Assembly: GCA_011525625.1 (NCBI GenBank)
Contig: WYAX01000029.1
Coordinates: forward strand, 186,001 to 250,000
Length of the DNA: 64,000 nucleotides
From: Nitrospira defluvii
GTDB taxonomy: Bacteria > Nitrospirota > Nitrospiria > Nitrospirales > Nitrospiraceae
Direction of reading: 5' to 3'
Shown here: positions 44,510 through 53,817 of the stretch, one piece after another
Layout of the letters: the number at the start of each line of letters is the position of its first letter
Position numbering within the stretch: position 1 is the stretch's first letter
Notes under the pieces: generated by a model
Seen by the model: only the letters and a program-made list of their open reading frames with translations
The model's database searches: none
Told to the model about the DNA's origin: nothing
Made by a program: the position numbers and the translations under genes

Positions 44510-45120
44510 TCCGGGCATTTCTCGCCATTGAGGTGCCTCCGGAACTCCGCGCGGCCTTGTCGGCGGTCCAGCAGGACCTCAAGCGACGGTTCGAGCGAAC
44601 GGTCGATCGGCGGGCGCACATCACTTGGGTGCAACCGGCTTCCATGCATCTGACGCTGAAGTTTCTGGGCGACATACCGGAAGGTCTGATCGAGTCGCTG
44701 CATGTGAGGCTTGCGCAGGCGGTGGCCGGTCATCGCATGATCGAGGTGCCCTTCTCGCGACTGGGAACGTTTCCCCGATCGCAGCAACCGAGGGTCCTCT
44801 GGGCAGGCCCGCCTGAAAGTTGGGAGCAGGGGAACGAGGGAGAACGATTACAGGCATTGTCTCGGACGGTGGAGGACGTGTGCCTGGCCGGGGGGCTGGC
44901 GGCGGACGTGCGGCCATTCAGTCCGCATCTGACATTGGCACGCATCAAAGAAGGGGAACGGCAGGTCGGGCAGGTCTTGGCGGAGAGTGGGGTGTTGACT
45001 CAGTCCCTGACCTGTGGCCTGTTGGAGATCAAGGCGGTGGTCATGATGAAAAGCCAGCTGCGGCCCACAGGGTCGGTCTATACCCAACTGTGGGAATGCC
45101 CCTTGAACCCAATTGTTTGA
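44506..45120 (+). CDS. thpR: RNA 2',3'-cyclic phosphodiesterase (ThpR/LigT)
   Basis: A 204-residue 2H-phosphoesterase with both His-x-Thr/Ser-x motifs: HLTLKF after SM, and HLTLARI about 95 residues later. N-terminal MIRAFLAIEVPPEL is typical of ThpR. It opens 2',3'-cyclic phosphates at RNA ends. ATGA overlap with cinA gives coupled translation. Confidence 0.92.
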   Translation: MIRAFLAIEVPPELRAALSAVQQDLKRRFERTVDRRAHITWVQPASMHLTLKFLGDIPEGLIESLHVRLAQAVAGHRMIEVPFSRLGTFPRSQQPRVLWAGPPESWEQGNEGERLQALSRTVEDVCLAGGLAADVRPFSPHLTLARIKEGERQVGQVLAESGVLTQSLTCGLLEIKAVVMMKSQLRPTGSVYTQLWECPLNPIV

Positions 45121-45182
45121 AATCCGGTCCGGGAGCGGGACCTGTCATTGGGCGCGATGGTCACGGATCGCCGGCGGCTCTC

Positions 45183-45446
45183 TCAACGGGTGACGCATTC
45201 CTCAGGGACAGGAACGGCGTCTAATTCGGTCAGTGCGGCCACCTGCATGCGGCACATGGCGGACACGATCCCTTCGTAGACGGTTGCGGCGGCAACAGAC
45301 CAAGCGGGATTAAACGGCTCGCCACGGAACGCCGCTTCGGCCGCTTTCTTTTCGTCATATGTCAGGTCGCGCGGGCTAGGCACGGCGGGCTCCTGCAGCT
45401 GTGCGGCAGACTGTCCGAATCCGTCATCCATTCGCGGTTGTGGCAT
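45183..45446 (-). CDS. Small hypothetical protein
   Basis: An 87-residue soluble protein (MPQPRMDDGFGQSAAQLQEP...). AGGAGG precedes the ATG with good spacing, which supports it as a real gene. The C-terminal half is helical (NPAWSVAAATVYEGIVSAMCRMQ). No family recognised. Confidence 0.5.
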   Translation of the reverse strand: MPQPRMDDGFGQSAAQLQEPAVPSPRDLTYDEKKAAEAAFRGEPFNPAWSVAAATVYEGIVSAMCRMQVAALTELDAVPVPEECVTR

Positions 45447-46005
45447 GGAGGCCTCCTGCATCAAGTGAGGAAATCGGTCACCACTGGTGATCCAGAGCAA
45501 TCTTGGTGCCAGGGGTATGTTCATGCAGAACGCATCTCGATGGAGATATTCAGAAGCCTCACACGCAACAACTAGAGTAGATTTTCTGCGGTCTCCAAAA
45601 TGTTTTCATGGACTTACGCGTCCGGGCGCACGACGAGTCGAGCATACGTGATCGAGCAAATTGAGTCAGGGGTATGTTGGTGCGGTGACGGTTATGACAG
45701 TACCTCGCGGGATTTCTGACGTTGGTCACGTCTGCGTCCATGCGGGCGACGGCGCTGACCGACGGGGGCTCGCGAGATTGCTTGAGGGGAATCACGTGGA
45801 TGTGTCGTCCGTCGAGGTCGACTGAGGGACGTGCAGGCTAGGTTTCTTTCATCTCAGTCCGGTATAATCCGCTGTTCTGTCCGCGTTCATGGTCTGAGTC
45901 TGGTCCGGTTGGCGCGTGGTCAACTCATGGCCGGCTGGTGCGTTGTTTCCGACGACATGCGAGACACGCACACTTCACGAGTCATGTTGCGAGAAGGAGT
46001 TTCGA
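45447..46005. other. Intergenic region before recA
   Basis: About 560 bp. A TATAAT at 45863-45868 is the best -10 candidate for recA; the corresponding -35 is weak. No clear LexA-type palindrome was found. Short frames here, including a 78-codon minus-strand frame at 45559-45795, look spurious. The ribosome site GAAGGAG of recA is at the end. Confidence 0.4.
45863..45868 (+). promoter_or_regulatory. -10 element candidate for recA
   Basis: A perfect TATAAT about 140 bp before the recA start. The -35 region is not close to consensus, as is common for regulated SOS promoters. Confidence 0.35.
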
Positions 46006-47118
46006 ATGACTGAAAAAGACGAGAAAAAGCGCGCGTTGGACTTGGCACTGGCTCAGATTGAAAAGCAATACGGCAAGGGTGCGGTCATGAAGTTGGGGAC
46101 CGAGGATCGACCGGCCGATGTGCCGGCAATTTCAAGCGGGTCCTTGGGGTTGGATATTGCGCTCGGCGTGGGCGGATTTCCTCGTGGACGGGTCATCGAG
46201 ATTTTTGGTCCGGAGTCGTCCGGTAAAACCACCCTGACGCTGCATGCCATCGCCGAAGCGCAGAAGGCCGGCGGGGTGGCGGCGTTCATCGATGCCGAAC
46301 ATGCGCTGGATTTGACCTATGCCAAGAAGTTGGGTGTGCAGACCGACGACTTGCTCGTGTCGCAGCCGGATACCGGCGAGCAGGCGCTCGAAATCGCCGA
46401 AACTCTCGTACGCAGCGGCGCGATCGACGTGATTGTCGTCGACTCCGTGGCGGCGTTGGTGCCGCGGGCTGAGATTGAAGGCGAAATGGGCGATGCCCAC
46501 ATGGGTTTGCAGGCGCGCTTGATGTCGCAGGCCTTACGCAAACTGACGGCGGCGATCGCCAAATCGCAGACGACCTTGATCTTCATCAACCAGATCCGCA
46601 TGAAAATCGGGGTGATGTTCGGGAACCCCGAAACGACGACCGGCGGCAATGCGTTGAAGTTCTATTCGTCCGTGCGCCTGGATATTCGTCGAATCGAGTC
46701 GATCAAGGATGGTCAGGACGTCACCGGAAGCCGTGTCCGGGTGAAGGTGGTGAAGAACAAGATGGCCCCGCCGTTCAGGCAGGCGGAATTCGACATCATG
46801 TTTGCCGAAGGCATTTCCAAGTCGGGCGAGATCGTCGATATGGGGGTGGAGAAGCGCGTGGTGGAGAAGGCCGGTGCCTGGTACTCCTATAAAGGGGAAC
46901 GATTGGGACAGGGTCGGGAAGCCGTCCGCGATTTTCTGAAGACCAATCCGGCCATTGCCAGGGAGATTGAAGGCAAGGTGCGCGAACTCGCGGGTCTGCC
47001 TGCCCGTGGGGCCGACAAGAAGGCGGATGCCAAAGAGGCCAAAGACGAGAAACCCGAGCGCAAGGTGGAGAGCCGGCAGGACGAGAAGCGCGGCCACAGT
47101 GCGAGAGCGACGACGTAG
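46006..47118 (+). CDS. recA: RecA recombinase
   Basis: A 370-residue RecA. Walker A is GPESSGKTT, the core contains DAEHALD, and the L1/L2 loops are recognisable ([35 protein letters not shown]). The C-terminal tail is rich in Lys and Glu. It forms the nucleoprotein filament for homologous recombination and SOS activation. Start ATG 46006 follows GAAGGAG; a longer reading frame upstream has no support. recX follows by 8 bp, as in many bacteria. Confidence 0.97.
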   Translation: MTEKDEKKRALDLALAQIEKQYGKGAVMKLGTEDRPADVPAISSGSLGLDIALGVGGFPRGRVIEIFGPESSGKTTLTLHAIAEAQKAGGVAAFIDAEHALDLTYAKKLGVQTDDLLVSQPDTGEQALEIAETLVRSGAIDVIVVDSVAALVPRAEIEGEMGDAHMGLQARLMSQALRKLTAAIAKSQTTLIFINQIRMKIGVMFGNPETTTGGNALKFYSSVRLDIRRIESIKDGQDVTGSRVRVKVVKNKMAPPFRQAEFDIMFAEGISKSGEIVDMGVEKRVVEKAGAWYSYKGERLGQGREAVRDFLKTNPAIAREIEGKVRELAGLPARGADKKADAKEAKDEKPERKVESRQDEKRGHSARATT

Positions 47119-47126
47119 GGAGCGGC

Positions 47127-47615
47127 ATGCCGGCTGGACCTGGTGGACGACGACGTGCGGAGTCGCCGCCGGATTTCCTGACCATGGCGATCCGGTACCT
47201 GGCCCGTGCCGAGCGGACCGCATCACAGGTCGAGCGGTACGTTCAGGGAAAAGGGGCGAGCCGGGCGCAGGGGTACGCGGTTGTACGCGAACTGGAGCGA
47301 CGAGGCTATCTCGACGATCAGGCCTATGCCGCTCGTTGGGCGGAATCTCGGTTGTGGCGGCGCCCGATGGGGCGTGAGCGGCTGAAACTGGAGCTCCTCG
47401 GTCGAGGCTTCGAGGACAGGGTGGCGGAGCGGGCCTTAGATCTTGCTTACCGGTCGATTTCCGAACAGGAGTTCGCGTGCCGGGCGTTAGAGGGGCGCAG
47501 GACGAGCATGCGTCCGCTACAGTGGGTGAGATTTTTGCGGCAACGCGGGTTTGATGACGACACCATTCAGCAAGTCACGCAAGTCGACTTGGAGACGGGG
47601 TTAGACGAGTTATGA
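47127..47615 (+). CDS. recX: RecX regulatory protein
   Basis: A 162-residue RecX with the typical three helical repeats: AIRYLARAERTASQVERYV, then ELERRGYLDDQAYAARWAES and the later FLRQRGFDDDTIQQV. RecX limits RecA filament growth. It starts 8 bp after recA and its stop overlaps the alaS start (ATGA), so the three genes are co-expressed. Confidence 0.9.
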   Translation: MPAGPGGRRRAESPPDFLTMAIRYLARAERTASQVERYVQGKGASRAQGYAVVRELERRGYLDDQAYAARWAESRLWRRPMGRERLKLELLGRGFEDRVAERALDLAYRSISEQEFACRALEGRRTSMRPLQWVRFLRQRGFDDDTIQQVTQVDLETGLDEL

Positions 47616-50242
47616 GCCAGAGTGTAAACGATCTGCGGCGAGCCTTCATCCGGTACTTTGAACAGCAGGGCCATCGGGCGGTGCCGAGCGCGCCGTTGAT
47701 TCCACAGGCGGATCCGACGTTGCTGTTCACGAACGCCGGGATGAATCAATTCAAACGGGTGTTTCTGGGTGAAGAGACGCGCGCCTATCAGCGGGCCGTG
47801 ACCGTGCAGAAGTGTCTGCGCGCGGGCGGCAAGCACAATGATCTCGAAAACGTCGGTTACACCAGGCGTCATCATACGTTCTTTGAAATGCTCGGCAACT
47901 TTTCCTTCGGCGACTATTTCAAGGAAGACGCCATCCGATTCGGCTGGGAGTTTCTGACCTCGGTGGTCGGACTGTCGAAAGACCGGATGTGGATCACGAT
48001 CTTTCGCGAAGACGACGAAGCCGATCGGCTGTGGCGAAAGATCGGTGTCTCTCCAAACCGGATCGTGCGTTGTGGCGAAAAGGATAACTTCTGGCAGATG
48101 GCCGATACGGGTCCCTGTGGGCCTTGTTCGGAATTGCACTTCGACCAGGGCCCGTCGGTGCCGGGCGACGACACGCCGAACGGTGAAGGGGATCGGGTCA
48201 TTGAGATCTGGAATCTGGTGTTCATGCAATTCAATCGCGATAGCGCGGGGACGCTCAATCCTCTCCCCAAGCCGAGTATCGATACCGGCATGGGGCTGGA
48301 GCGCCTCACGGCGGTCGCACAGGGCCGGCTCAGCAATTACGACAGTGATTTGTTCGCGCCGTTGTTGGCCGCAATCGGGCGGCGAGCCGGTGCCGAGTAT
48401 GGCGCGATGGAACAGGCGGATCGTTCCATGCGGGTTATTGCCGACCACCTTCGGGCGATTACCTTTTTGATGGCGGACGGCGTGTTACCGTCGAATGAAG
48501 GGCGGGGATACGTGCTGCGTCGAATCCTCCGGCGCGCGGCCCGGCACGGCCGGTTGCTCGGCATCACCGAGCCATTCCTGCATGAGCTGACGGCGACGGT
48601 CGTGGACCACATGGGTGAGGCCTATCACGAACTGCGGCCTGCGGCCGGGACGGTGGCCGAAGCGACGCGCGGCGAAGAAGAGCGGTTTATCGCCACACTC
48701 GATCAAGGGTTGCCGATCCTGAACGACCTGCTCTCGAAGGTGAAGACGTCGGGGCAACAGGTGTTGCAAGGGGCGGAGATTTTTAAGCTCTACGACACGT
48801 ATGGGTTTCCGATGGACCTCATCGCAGAAGCCTGCCGTGAGCAAGGGGTGGCCCTCGACGAAACCGGATTTGAAGCGGCCATCGAAGAGCAGCGGACACG
48901 CGCCAGAAAGACGGGGGGCTTCGAGAGTGAGACGGCGAGGCCGGTCCTCAGCGACGTGGCCGCGCGTGTCGGAACCACCTCCTTTGTCGGTTACGAGCGG
49001 TTGGATTCAGAGGGCGTGGTGCAGGCACTCCTTCAGGGTGATCGCCTGATCAAGGAAGCCCGCGAGGGCGACGATATTGAAATCGTGCTCGATGTCACGC
49101 CCTTTTATGCGGAGGGTGGCGGACAGGCCGGCGACCAGGGTGTTTTGACCGGCCCCGACGGGCGAGTGGAGATCCGTGAAACCACCAGACCGGTCCCGAC
49201 GTTGATCGTCCATAAGGGCGTGGTGATATCAGGGTCCATTCGTGAAGGCGAACGGCTCCAGCTTTCTGTGAATCCTCGCACCAGGCAGGCTGCGGCGCGT
49301 AACCATACGGCCACGCATTTGGTGCATGCCGCGCTACGCGATCTCCTCGGTCCGCACGTCAAGCAGTATGGTTCACTGGTGGCGCCGAACCGCCTGCGCT
49401 TCGATTTTGCCCACTTCCGTCCTCTCTCCTCCCGCGATATCGACGAGATCGAGTCGATCGTCAATGAACAAGTCCGTCAGGATCGGCCGGTACAGACGGA
49501 TGTGATGGGTGTGCAGGATGCCGTAGCCGGCGGGGCCTTGGCGTTTTTTGGCGATAAGTATGGCGACCGGGTGAGGGTGGTGCAGATCGACACCTTCAGC
49601 AAGGAATTGTGCGGAGGCACCCATTGCCGGCGTACGGGCGAAATCGGATTGTTCCGGATCGTCTCAGAATCCGGAGTGGCGGCCGGGGTGCGGCGGATCG
49701 AGTGTTTGACCGGGAGCGGGGCATTGGATTCCCTCAAACGCCTGGAAGCAGATGTGCGGGAGCTGTCCGATCTTCTCAAGGTCGCACCGAATGAAGTCGT
49801 CGCGCGCACCAGGAAGTTGAGCGAACAGTTAAAAGACAAGGAGCGGGAACTGGCAGAGGTGAAGCTGAAGATGGCAAGTACCTCGTCCGGCGACGCGCAG
49901 GCGCGCGAAATCAAGGGCGTGCAAGTGCACGCGCAGCGTACGGATGGCCTCGATGTGAACGGCATGCGGGCGCTCGCCGATCAATTGCGCGACAAACTCC
50001 GGAGCGGCGTGGTCGCTCTTGGCGCGGCCAACGACGGCAAGGTGTCGTTGCTGGTGGTGGTGACCAAGGATCTGGTGGGCCGTCTCAAGGCAGGCGAATT
50101 GATCAAGGGGATGGCGGTCGAAGTCGGCGGCACCGGCGGCGGTCGTCCCGAGATGGCGCAGGCCGGTGGGAAAAATCCCGAAGGGCTGAATACGGCGCTC
50201 GAAAAAGTTTTTGGGTTGGTCCAAAAGGCCTTGGAAGGGTAA
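47612..50242 (+). CDS. alaS: Alanyl-tRNA synthetase
   Basis: An 876-residue class II synthetase of normal length. Motif 1 region FTNAGMNQFKRVFLGEE, motif 2 RRHHTFFEMLGNFSFGDYFKE and motif 3 GMGLERL are clear. The editing domain has NHTATHLVHAALR (His motif) and the zinc motif CGGTHCRRTGEIG. C-terminal coiled coil and C-Ala domain are present. It charges tRNA-Ala and edits Ser/Gly mischarging. Confidence 0.97.
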   Translation: MSQSVNDLRRAFIRYFEQQGHRAVPSAPLIPQADPTLLFTNAGMNQFKRVFLGEETRAYQRAVTVQKCLRAGGKHNDLENVGYTRRHHTFFEMLGNFSFGDYFKEDAIRFGWEFLTSVVGLSKDRMWITIFREDDEADRLWRKIGVSPNRIVRCGEKDNFWQMADTGPCGPCSELHFDQGPSVPGDDTPNGEGDRVIEIWNLVFMQFNRDSAGTLNPLPKPSIDTGMGLERLTAVAQGRLSNYDSDLFAPLLAAIGRRAGAEYGAMEQADRSMRVIADHLRAITFLMADGVLPSNEGRGYVLRRILRRAARHGRLLGITEPFLHELTATVVDHMGEAYHELRPAAGTVAEATRGEEERFIATLDQGLPILNDLLSKVKTSGQQVLQGAEIFKLYDTYGFPMDLIAEACREQGVALDETGFEAAIEEQRTRARKTGGFESETARPVLSDVAARVGTTSFVGYERLDSEGVVQALLQGDRLIKEAREGDDIEIVLDVTPFYAEGGGQAGDQGVLTGPDGRVEIRETTRPVPTLIVHKGVVISGSIREGERLQLSVNPRTRQAAARNHTATHLVHAALRDLLGPHVKQYGSLVAPNRLRFDFAHFRPLSSRDIDEIESIVNEQVRQDRPVQTDVMGVQDAVAGGALAFFGDKYGDRVRVVQIDTFSKELCGGTHCRRTGEIGLFRIVSESGVAAGVRRIECLTGSGALDSLKRLEADVRELSDLLKVAPNEVVARTRKLSEQLKDKERELAEVKLKMASTSSGDAQAREIKGVQVHAQRTDGLDVNGMRALADQLRDKLRSGVVALGAANDGKVSLLVVVTKDLVGRLKAGELIKGMAVEVGGTGGGRPEMAQAGGKNPEGLNTALEKVFGLVQKALEG

Positions 50243-50246
50243 ACTG

Positions 50247-50858
50247 ATGAAAGGCCAGCGGATTCTTGCGATCGATCACGGCTCGAAACGGATCGGTTTT
50301 GCGCTGAGCGATGAGCTCGGGTGGACGGCCCAACCGTTGGAGACGTTTTACCGCCGCAATCCCGAGGCCGACATCCGACATATTCAGGAGCTCGTGCGCG
50401 AGCACGAGGTCGGCCGGGTGCTGGTCGGCCTGCCGCTTCGGTTGGACGGCGAAAGCGGTCCGGCAGCCAAAGTGGTCGAGGAATTTATCCAGTTGCTCGA
50501 ACCGGCCTTGTCGGTCCCGGTGGTGACCTGGGATGAACGGATGACGACCTGTGCGGCGGAGGACCTCTTGATTGCCGCCGATGTCGGGCGTCGGAAGCGG
50601 AAAGGCATCGTCGACCGAATCGCCGCGGCCATTTTGCTCCAGAGTTACCTCGCGAGTTTGGAGAAGCCGTCGTCGCACCCGGAGCAGGGTGTGGGTGACT
50701 CACAACACGACGATCCCTGGTCTTTTGACGAACCACGAGTCGATGATGCAGAGAAGATTGATTGCGTGTCTGGCACTGGCGGCTGTGATGCTCCTGAGCA
50801 TCTTGGGGTATCTGATGCTGCACTGGGCTCAGAGTCCGGTCGCCGGCGGGCTTCCTAA
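50247..50858 (+). CDS. ruvX: RuvX/YqgF family Holliday-junction-resolvase-like protein
   Basis: A 203-codon frame whose first 140 residues are a normal RNase-H-fold YqgF: LAIDHGSKRIGFALSDE, VGLPLRLDGESG, WDERMTTCAAE and a closing basic helix with DRIAAAILLQSYL. The last 60 residues do not belong to the family and overlap the mltG gene by about 115 bp in another frame. It acts in rRNA 5' processing or DNA repair. It starts 4 bp after alaS. Confidence 0.9.
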   Translation: MKGQRILAIDHGSKRIGFALSDELGWTAQPLETFYRRNPEADIRHIQELVREHEVGRVLVGLPLRLDGESGPAAKVVEEFIQLLEPALSVPVVTWDERMTTCAAEDLLIAADVGRRKRKGIVDRIAAAILLQSYLASLEKPSSHPEQGVGDSQHDDPWSFDEPRVDDAEKIDCVSGTGGCDAPEHLGVSDAALGSESGRRRAS

Positions 50859-51795
50859 GCCCCCCTCTCAAATTGTCGTTGTTCCAGACGGCAGTACCTT
50901 TCAGCAAGTCGCGGGCATCTTATACGGCGAGCACCTGATTCGTAGTCGGTGGGCATTCCTCCTCCTCGGCAAAACCGGGGATATTGATCGAAAAATTCGC
51001 CCCGGCGAATACGAGTTAGATGGAAGCATGTCCTCGCAGGCGATCCTGGCGAAGCTGTTGGCCGGTCGAGTCGTGTTGCATCCGGTCACAATTCCTGAAG
51101 GATACAATTTGTCGCAGATCGCCGAGGTGTTTGCGGCACAGCAAGTCACCGACGTCCAGGAGTTCTCAAAGCTGGTGCGCGATCGCACGTTTATCGCGAC
51201 GCTGGGGATTGAAGCGGACTCGTTGGAAGGGTACTTGTTTCCGGAGACGTATTCATTTCCTCGCCAGGCCAAGGCCCGTGATGTCATCAAGGCCATGGTC
51301 GACGGTCTCCATCGCGTATGGAGCGCCGAGTTGCAGGAACAAGCCACGCGCATGAAGTTGTCTCTGCATCAGGTATTGACGCTCGCGTCCGTCATCGAAA
51401 AAGAGACCGGCTCGAAGGAAGAGCGTGAACTGATTGCGGCGGTCTTTCACAACCGATTGCGAAAGAAGATTCCCCTGCAGAGCGATCCGACGGTCATCTA
51501 CGGGCTGCCGGCGTTTGACGGCAATATTCATAAACGCGACCTGTCTGTCATAAGCCCCTACAATACCTATCGCGTGCAGGGACTTCCGCCGGGACCGATC
51601 GCCAGCCCTGGGGCCCACTCGCTCCGTGCGGCATTGTTCCCGGCTCAGGCGTCGTATCTCTATTTTGTGTCGCGCAACGACGGCACCCATCAATTTTCTT
51701 CCACGCTGGCCGAACATAATCAAGCTGTGGAGAAGTATCAGAAGCAGCCCTTCCGGAAGCGCACCAGAGGAAGCCTCGCTGTTCACGGTGCGTGA
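50743..51795 (+). CDS. mltG: Endolytic transglycosylase MltG
   Basis: A 350-residue inner-membrane protein. Membrane anchor LIACLALAAVMLLSILGYLML near the N-terminus, then a LysM-like subdomain (QIVVVPDGSTFQQVAGIL) and the YceG catalytic domain with the putative catalytic Glu in LASVIEKETGSKEER and the signature NPLRLQSDPTVIYG-like IPLQSDPTVIYG. It cleaves nascent glycan strands and sets their length. The start (ATG 50743 or 50746) is deep inside ruvX. Confidence 0.92.
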   Translation: MMQRRLIACLALAAVMLLSILGYLMLHWAQSPVAGGLPKPPSQIVVVPDGSTFQQVAGILYGEHLIRSRWAFLLLGKTGDIDRKIRPGEYELDGSMSSQAILAKLLAGRVVLHPVTIPEGYNLSQIAEVFAAQQVTDVQEFSKLVRDRTFIATLGIEADSLEGYLFPETYSFPRQAKARDVIKAMVDGLHRVWSAELQEQATRMKLSLHQVLTLASVIEKETGSKEERELIAAVFHNRLRKKIPLQSDPTVIYGLPAFDGNIHKRDLSVISPYNTYRVQGLPPGPIASPGAHSLRAALFPAQASYLYFVSRNDGTHQFSSTLAEHNQAVEKYQKQPFRKRTRGSLAVHGA

Positions 51796-51833
51796 CCTAC
51801 CGTTGCCTGCACCTGTACTTCGTCTCGCCTCAG

Positions 51834-51847
51834 TGTGATCGATCACA
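51834..51847. promoter_or_regulatory. Perfect 14-bp palindrome upstream of deoC
   Basis: TGTGATCGATCACA, centred 42 bp before the deoC ATG. Its 5-4-5 geometry (TGTGA-N4-TCACA) matches CRP/FNR-family half-site layout. In E. coli the deo operon is CRP-controlled, which makes this a plausible operator (inference). Confidence 0.4.
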
Positions 51848-51881
51848 ACAGTGAGACCGACAAGCTGAAAGGACTACGCAT

Positions 51882-52571
51882 ATGGGACTTGTGTCGTGGA
51901 ATGACAATCTTCCTGGGCTGTTGGATCACACGGTGCTGCGTCCGGAGGCGACCAAGGCGGACGTGTTGCAACTGTGTGCCGAGGCGAAGGAGCAGGGATT
52001 TGTCGTCATCTTTGTGCCGCCCTGTTACGTCGATGAGGCGGTCGCGGCAGTCGCTGGAACGGCGGTGCAGGTCGGCATTCCGATCGGGTTCCCCCTCGGT
52101 GGCCACTCGACCCATACCAAGGTGACGGAGGCGATCGAGGCGGTCGCGCATGGCGCGCAGGTGCTCGATATGGTCATCAACATCAGCCGCCTGAAATCCG
52201 GCGACTACGATTTCGTGCGGCAGGATATGGCGGCTGTCGTCCGGGCTACGCCTGGCGTCAACCACAAGGTCATTCTCGAAACCTGTTTGCTCACTCGCGA
52301 AGAAAAAATCATGGCCTGCCGCCTGGCCGTGGAGGCGGGGATGGACTATGTCAAGACGTCGACAGGGTTCAATCAGGCCGGCGCCACGGTGGAAGACGTG
52401 CGGCTGATGAAGGAGGCCGTTGCCGGACGGGCGAAAGTGAAGGCCTCCGGCGGCGTTCGAGACTGGAAGGCGACGGCTGCCTTGCTGGAGGCTGGGGCAG
52501 ACCGCATCGGCACCAGCGCAAGTCTGAAGATTGTGGGCGAATGGCGCGCGGAACAGGCCACCGGTCGCTGA
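51882..52571 (+). CDS. deoC: Deoxyribose-phosphate aldolase
   Basis: A 229-residue class I aldolase. The Schiff-base Lys is in YVKTSTGF, and GFPLGGHS, KVILETCLL and KASGGVRDW are conserved. It splits 2-deoxyribose-5-phosphate to acetaldehyde and glyceraldehyde-3-phosphate. AAGGA lies 8 nt before the ATG. It pairs functionally with the phosphopentomutase downstream. Confidence 0.94.
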   Translation: MGLVSWNDNLPGLLDHTVLRPEATKADVLQLCAEAKEQGFVVIFVPPCYVDEAVAAVAGTAVQVGIPIGFPLGGHSTHTKVTEAIEAVAHGAQVLDMVINISRLKSGDYDFVRQDMAAVVRATPGVNHKVILETCLLTREEKIMACRLAVEAGMDYVKTSTGFNQAGATVEDVRLMKEAVAGRAKVKASGGVRDWKATAALLEAGADRIGTSASLKIVGEWRAEQATGR

Positions 52572-52628
52572 GCTGCCTTGCGAGTTGTCCTCGGACATGT
52601 GCTGCATTGACGGGACGGTGAGATTGGC

Positions 52629-52656
52629 TTGCTCGTTCCGATGGATTTGATATAGT
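52629..52656 (+). promoter_or_regulatory. Candidate promoter of deoB
   Basis: TTGCTC (52629-52634), 16 nt, TATAGT (52651-52656). The expected transcription start coincides with the deoB ATG at 52663, and no ribosome site precedes the ATG. The message may therefore be leaderless. Confidence 0.4.
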
Positions 52657-52662
52657 GCCTCG

Positions 52663-53817
52663 ATGATGACTCGAATCGTGCTGTTGGTGTTGGATGGCTG
52701 CGGCATCGGATCACTGCCCGATGCAGAATCGTACGGTGATGCCGGATGCAATACGCTGCAGCGGCTGGCCGCCATTTCCAAGGGACTCACCCTTCCGAAT
52801 CTTGAACAGCTCGGCCTCGGTCTCCTTGGCCAATTCCAAGGCATTCGCCCCATGACCCAGCCTGAGGGGTGCTATGGGATGCTGGGGTTTTCGACCAAGG
52901 GTAAGCACTCGCTCGCCGGACATTGGGAACTAGCCGGCTACGTGATCGAAGACGGCCCGCCTCCATGTGAAACGTTTACGGGAGAACTGGCTTCCGGACT
53001 CGAAGCCGCATTGGGACAAAAGACGCTGGGGAATTGTCGCACGATTCATTTGGAGCCGATCGCAGAGTTCGGCGCGCAACATCAAAAATCGGGCATGCCC
53101 ATCGCGTGGATCGATACCGCGGGGACCATCATGCTGGCCGCTCACGAGCAGGTCGTCCCGCCTGAGGAGTTGTATCGCCTGGCGCGTGAAGCGAGGCGGC
53201 GGCTCAAGGCGACCATGCCGATCGTTCGCGTGGTGGCCTATCCGTTTGCCGGGCAGCCCGGGCGATTTGCCGTCACGGAACGTCGTCGTGATTTTGCTGT
53301 GGAACCGCCGGGCCTCACGCTCCTGGATCATTTGAGCCGCGCCAGCCAACTGGTATTCGGGGTGGGAAAAGTCGGCGATCTCTTCAGCGGACGCGGCGTC
53401 ACCAGGTCGGTGCCTCTGTTTCAGGCCCATGCCGTCATGGACGAAGTTATGGGTCTGTTCAGTAAGGCGCCACGCGGCTTGATCTATGCGAATCTTCCGA
53501 TCATGAGCCCTGACCTGCAGGAGACTGTATCGACGCTCCAATACGTCGATCGTCGGCTGCGTGAATTGCAGGACTGCCTCAAGGTCGGTGATGTCCTCAT
53601 CATCACCGGCGATCATGGGTTCGACTGCGCCAGACCCAATCCCGGTCATTCGCGCGAGTATGTGCCCTGTCTCGTAACCGGTCCGCGCCTTGCACGGGGT
53701 GTGAACCTCGGAACCAGAACAACCGCCGCCGACCTTGCGCAGACGATCGGCGAAGCGTTAGGCGCGACGAGACTTCCTTGGGGCGACAGCTTCCTGGATG
53801 CCCTGCAGTCCCGCTAG
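52663..53817 (+). CDS. deoB: Phosphopentomutase
   Basis: A 384-residue alkaline-phosphatase-superfamily enzyme that interconverts (deoxy)ribose-1- and -5-phosphate. N-terminal metal motif LVLDGCGIGSLPDAESYGD, and the C-terminal DHGFDCARPNPGHSREYVP with metal-binding Asp/His. The nucleophile loop, usually GKDTxxGHWE, is GKHSLAGHWE (residues 80-89): the Thr is Ser83 and the preceding Asp is His82. Serine can serve as nucleophile in this superfamily, so activity is possible. deoC lies just upstream, completing a deoxynucleoside-breakdown pair. Confidence 0.88.
   Translation: MMTRIVLLVLDGCGIGSLPDAESYGDAGCNTLQRLAAISKGLTLPNLEQLGLGLLGQFQGIRPMTQPEGCYGMLGFSTKGKHSLAGHWELAGYVIEDGPPPCETFTGELASGLEAALGQKTLGNCRTIHLEPIAEFGAQHQKSGMPIAWIDTAGTIMLAAHEQVVPPEELYRLAREARRRLKATMPIVRVVAYPFAGQPGRFAVTERRRDFAVEPPGLTLLDHLSRASQLVFGVGKVGDLFSGRGVTRSVPLFQAHAVMDEVMGLFSKAPRGLIYANLPIMSPDLQETVSTLQYVDRRLRELQDCLKVGDVLIITGDHGFDCARPNPGHSREYVPCLVTGPRLARGVNLGTRTTAADLAQTIGEALGATRLPWGDSFLDALQSR

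Noticed and set aside
45126-45142. Small hairpin GGTCC-N7-GGACC after thpR as terminator
   Set aside because: Only 5 bp of stem and no T-run.
45510-45678. Repeated 12-mer CAGGGGTATGTT at 45510-45521 and 45667-45678
   Set aside because: Only two copies, no dyad symmetry and no consistent position relative to a gene; it may be chance.
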